A DNA stretch of 64,000 nucleotides, from the NCBI RefSeq assembly GCF_002795865.1, contig NZ_CP024920.1, positions 1,151,001-1,215,000 on the forward strand, read 5' to 3'. Made by a program: the position numbers and the translations under genes. Numbering within the stretch: position 1 is the first letter of the stretch; each line of letters begins with the position of its first letter. This stretch comes from Qipengyuania seohaensis (GTDB lineage: Bacteria; Pseudomonadota; Alphaproteobacteria; Sphingomonadales; Sphingomonadaceae). Below, in pieces: positions 62,830-64,000 of the stretch. The notes under the pieces were generated by a model. It worked only from the letters and a program-made list of their open reading frames with translations. It did not search any database and had not been told where the DNA came from.

Positions 62830-62997
62830 ATGATCAAGAAACTCCTCCTCGGCGGCGCGATCGTGCTTGGCCTGATTTACGGATCGGGTAGCAACCTCGG
62901 CGCGGTCAAGCGCCAGATCACCGGCACGGCGAACGACAATGCACGCTCTGTGACGCAGGGCGACAATGGCGGCTGGAGCAATTCCAGCGGCTATTGA
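62830..62997 (+). CDS. Small single-pass envelope protein (55 residues)
   Basis: ATG 62830 to TGA 62995-62997. A charged start (MIKK) and a hydrophobic helix (about 5-19, LLLGGAIVLGLIYGSG) precede a polar Gly/Asn/Ser-rich tail ending GWSNSSGY. A GTG two codons earlier could also start it. The inverted repeat ACCCGCC (62781-62787) with GGCGGGT (62809-62815) lies between ubiG and it. Its stop overlaps the convergent ArsC-family gene. No family recognised. Confidence 0.55.
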   Translation: MIKKLLLGGAIVLGLIYGSGSNLGAVKRQITGTANDNARSVTQGDNGGWSNSSGY

Positions 62998-63338
62998 AGC
63001 GCTGCCGCCCAGTCCTCTTCCTTGAATCCGACCAGTACCCCGCCCGCGTGTTCGACAACGGGCCGTTTGATCATGCTCGGGTGCTCCGCCATCAGCGCGA
63101 TCGCCTTTTCCCGGTCGATATCGGCCTTGGCTTCTTCGTCCAGCTTGCGAAAGGTGGTGCCGCGCTTGTTGAGCAGCACTTCCCAGCCCACCGCGTCCGA
63201 CCATGAGGCGAGCCTCGCCGGATCGGCTCCTTCCTTCTTGTAATCGTGGAAGTCGTAATCGATCGTCTGCGCGTCGAGCCACTTGCGGGCCTTCTTGACG
63301 GTGTCGCAATTGGGGATGCCGTAGAGCTGGATGGTCAC
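62991..63338 (-). CDS. ArsC/Spx family protein (YffB-like)
   Basis: 115 residues from GTG 63338. Thioredoxin-like with IQLYGIPNCDTVKKARKWLD, where the arsenate-reductase-type Cys is followed by DTVKKA, typical of YffB/Spx and not of true ArsC with CGTSR. MIKRPVVEHAGGVLVGFKEE is the C-terminal block. Function in the YffB group is unknown; arsenate reduction is unlikely to be its main role. Confidence 0.9.
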   Translation of the reverse strand: MTIQLYGIPNCDTVKKARKWLDAQTIDYDFHDYKKEGADPARLASWSDAVGWEVLLNKRGTTFRKLDEEAKADIDREKAIALMAEHPSMIKRPVVEHAGGVLVGFKEEDWAAALQ

Positions 63339-63356
63339 GAGGCTTATCCTACAGAG

Positions 63357-63374
63357 TGGAACACATGGAACACG
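63357..63374. repeat. Short tandem 9-mer TGGAACAC(A/G)
   Basis: TGGAACACA (63357-63365) is directly followed by TGGAACACG (63366-63374) in the 119-bp gap between the ArsC-family gene start and the ruvC stop. Two copies only. No other features were found in this gap. Confidence 0.5.
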
Positions 63375-63457
63375 GTCCAGGCGGGAATTCCACCGGAGGC
63401 CGCAAAGCGCCGTGATCCGGCGGTTTGGTGGGGATTGGGCGCGCTCATCCCACAGGC

Positions 63458-63940
63458 CTAGCGCGAGGGCGGCGTGTAGGACAGGTGCGCATCGGCAATA
63501 GCGACTGCCAGCGCGTCGGCAGCATCGGCGCCGGCCAGTTTTGCGCCTGGGAGGAGCACTTTCAGCATGGCCTGAACCTGCGTCTTGTCGGCCCCGCCGG
63601 TCCCGACGACCGCCTTCTTGACCAGCCGCGCAGCGTGTTCGTTCACATCCAGCCCTGCGCCGCCGCAAGCCGCCAGCACAGCGCCGCGCGCTTGCGCGAG
63701 CTTGAGGGTCGACTGCGCGTTCTTGTTCGCGAAAACCTCTTCCGCCGCCGCCCGATCTGGGTCGTATTCGGCAATGACGGCTTGGATCGAGGTGTGCAGC
63801 AGCGACAGCCGCCGTACCATCGGCGCCTTGGCATCGGTCGGAATCTGGCCGTTCGCGATATGCATGATCCGGCTGCCTTCGACGCGGATCACGCCCCATC
63901 CCGTGCAGGACAGCGAGGGGTCGAGACCGAGAATCAGCAC
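63458..63940 (-). CDS. ruvC: Holliday junction endonuclease RuvC
   Basis: 160 residues, GTG start at 63940. Acidic catalytic residues in LGLDPSLSCTGWGV, DRAAAEEVFANKNAQST and in ADAADALAVAIADAH, all in the RuvC order. It cuts Holliday junctions with RuvAB. It is 4 bp downstream of an unidentified membrane-protein gene on the same strand. Confidence 0.97.
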   Translation of the reverse strand: MLILGLDPSLSCTGWGVIRVEGSRIMHIANGQIPTDAKAPMVRRLSLLHTSIQAVIAEYDPDRAAAEEVFANKNAQSTLKLAQARGAVLAACGGAGLDVNEHAARLVKKAVVGTGGADKTQVQAMLKVLLPGAKLAGADAADALAVAIADAHLSYTPPSR

Positions 63941-63944
63941 GGCG

Positions 63945-64000
63945 TCACAACCCGATCATCCAGCCGAGCCGCCAGGCAATCGCCAGCAGGAATGCGCCGC
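63945..64000 (-). CDS. C-terminal end of an unidentified membrane protein (partial)
   Basis: The last 17 codons, GAFLLAIAWRLGWMIGL and stop (TGA at 63947-63945), form a hydrophobic helix. The rest lies beyond the window. No family can be named; it is 4 bp upstream of ruvC and probably cotranscribed. Confidence 0.5.
   Translation of the reverse strand, partial: GAFLLAIAWRLGWMIGL

Overview
The window is about 64 kb of GC-rich bacterial chromosome. The gene content (NDUFA9-like complex I protein, NodT-type outer-membrane lipoprotein, very large TonB-dependent receptors, an ubiG/lysC pair, DUF3667, DUF3604 and ExoD proteins) points to an alphaproteobacterium of the order Sphingomonadales, most probably Erythrobacteraceae. 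That placement is inferred from protein flavour, not from a marker gene. Genes are tightly packed, with many ATGA, GTGA and TGATG stop/start overlaps. One tRNA gene is present (tRNA-Leu CAG). I see no rRNA, CRISPR array, insertion sequence, integrase or prophage.

Layout. 0-6.6 kb: the dnaB 3' end, a PLD-superfamily phospholipid enzyme, rpoZ, a DUF3667 membrane protein, two small envelope proteins, ftsH and a TetR repressor. 6.6-10.9 kb: a four-gene tripartite ABC exporter (permease, ATPase, membrane-fusion protein, NodT-type outer-membrane channel), divergent from the TetR gene across a twin palindromic operator. 10.9-15.3 kb: a coupled DUF3604 / PpiC-type isomerase / HupE-UreJ-like operon of unknown function, and ExoD. 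15.3-18.3 kb: a CoA-transferase or racemase, aldehyde dehydrogenase and MaoC hydratase operon. 18.4-20.6 kb: moeA-moaA (molybdopterin). 20.7-23.4 kb: a phosphotransferase plus acyl-CoA dehydrogenase pair that looks like a split ACAD10/11.

23.4-37.2 kb is an accessory-looking nutrient-acquisition region. It holds two TonB-dependent receptors, a DadA-like oxidase, an operon of receptor, M14 carboxypeptidase and N-acyl-D-amino-acid deacylase, a LysR regulator, a secreted SGNH-like hydrolase and a DASS/SLC13 transporter. Together they suggest uptake and breakdown of modified or D-amino-acid-containing peptides. An XRE-cupin regulator divergent from tdh-kbl (threonine to glycine) follows.

40.1-49.0 kb is a respiratory and sulfide block: cyanide-insensitive cytochrome bd oxidase (cydAB plus a DUF2474 peptide), then a coupled operon of persulfide dioxygenase, two YeeE/YedE half-transporters, a DUF442 protein, sulfide:quinone oxidoreductase and a SulP permease. 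Divergent from it are a peroxiredoxin and an ArsR regulator that has no cysteine. 49.1-54.3 kb: tRNA-Leu, the NDUFA9-like protein, a Tat-exported dienelactone hydrolase, a PQQ quinohaemoprotein alcohol dehydrogenase and purU.

54.4-56.7 kb: a YadA-type trimeric autotransporter with a lysine-free acidic passenger, divergent from a MarR-like regulator. 56.7-64 kb: nitronate monooxygenase, a membrane LytTR regulator divergent from a DUF2306 protein across an unusual set of interleaved inverted repeats, purT, lysC, ubiG, a 55-residue protein, an ArsC/Spx-family protein, ruvC and the end of an unidentified membrane protein. The items most worth follow-up are the LytTR intergenic repeat array, the lysine-free adhesin with its regulator, the DUF3604/PpiC/HupE operon, the peptide region and the sulfide block with its cysteine-free regulator.
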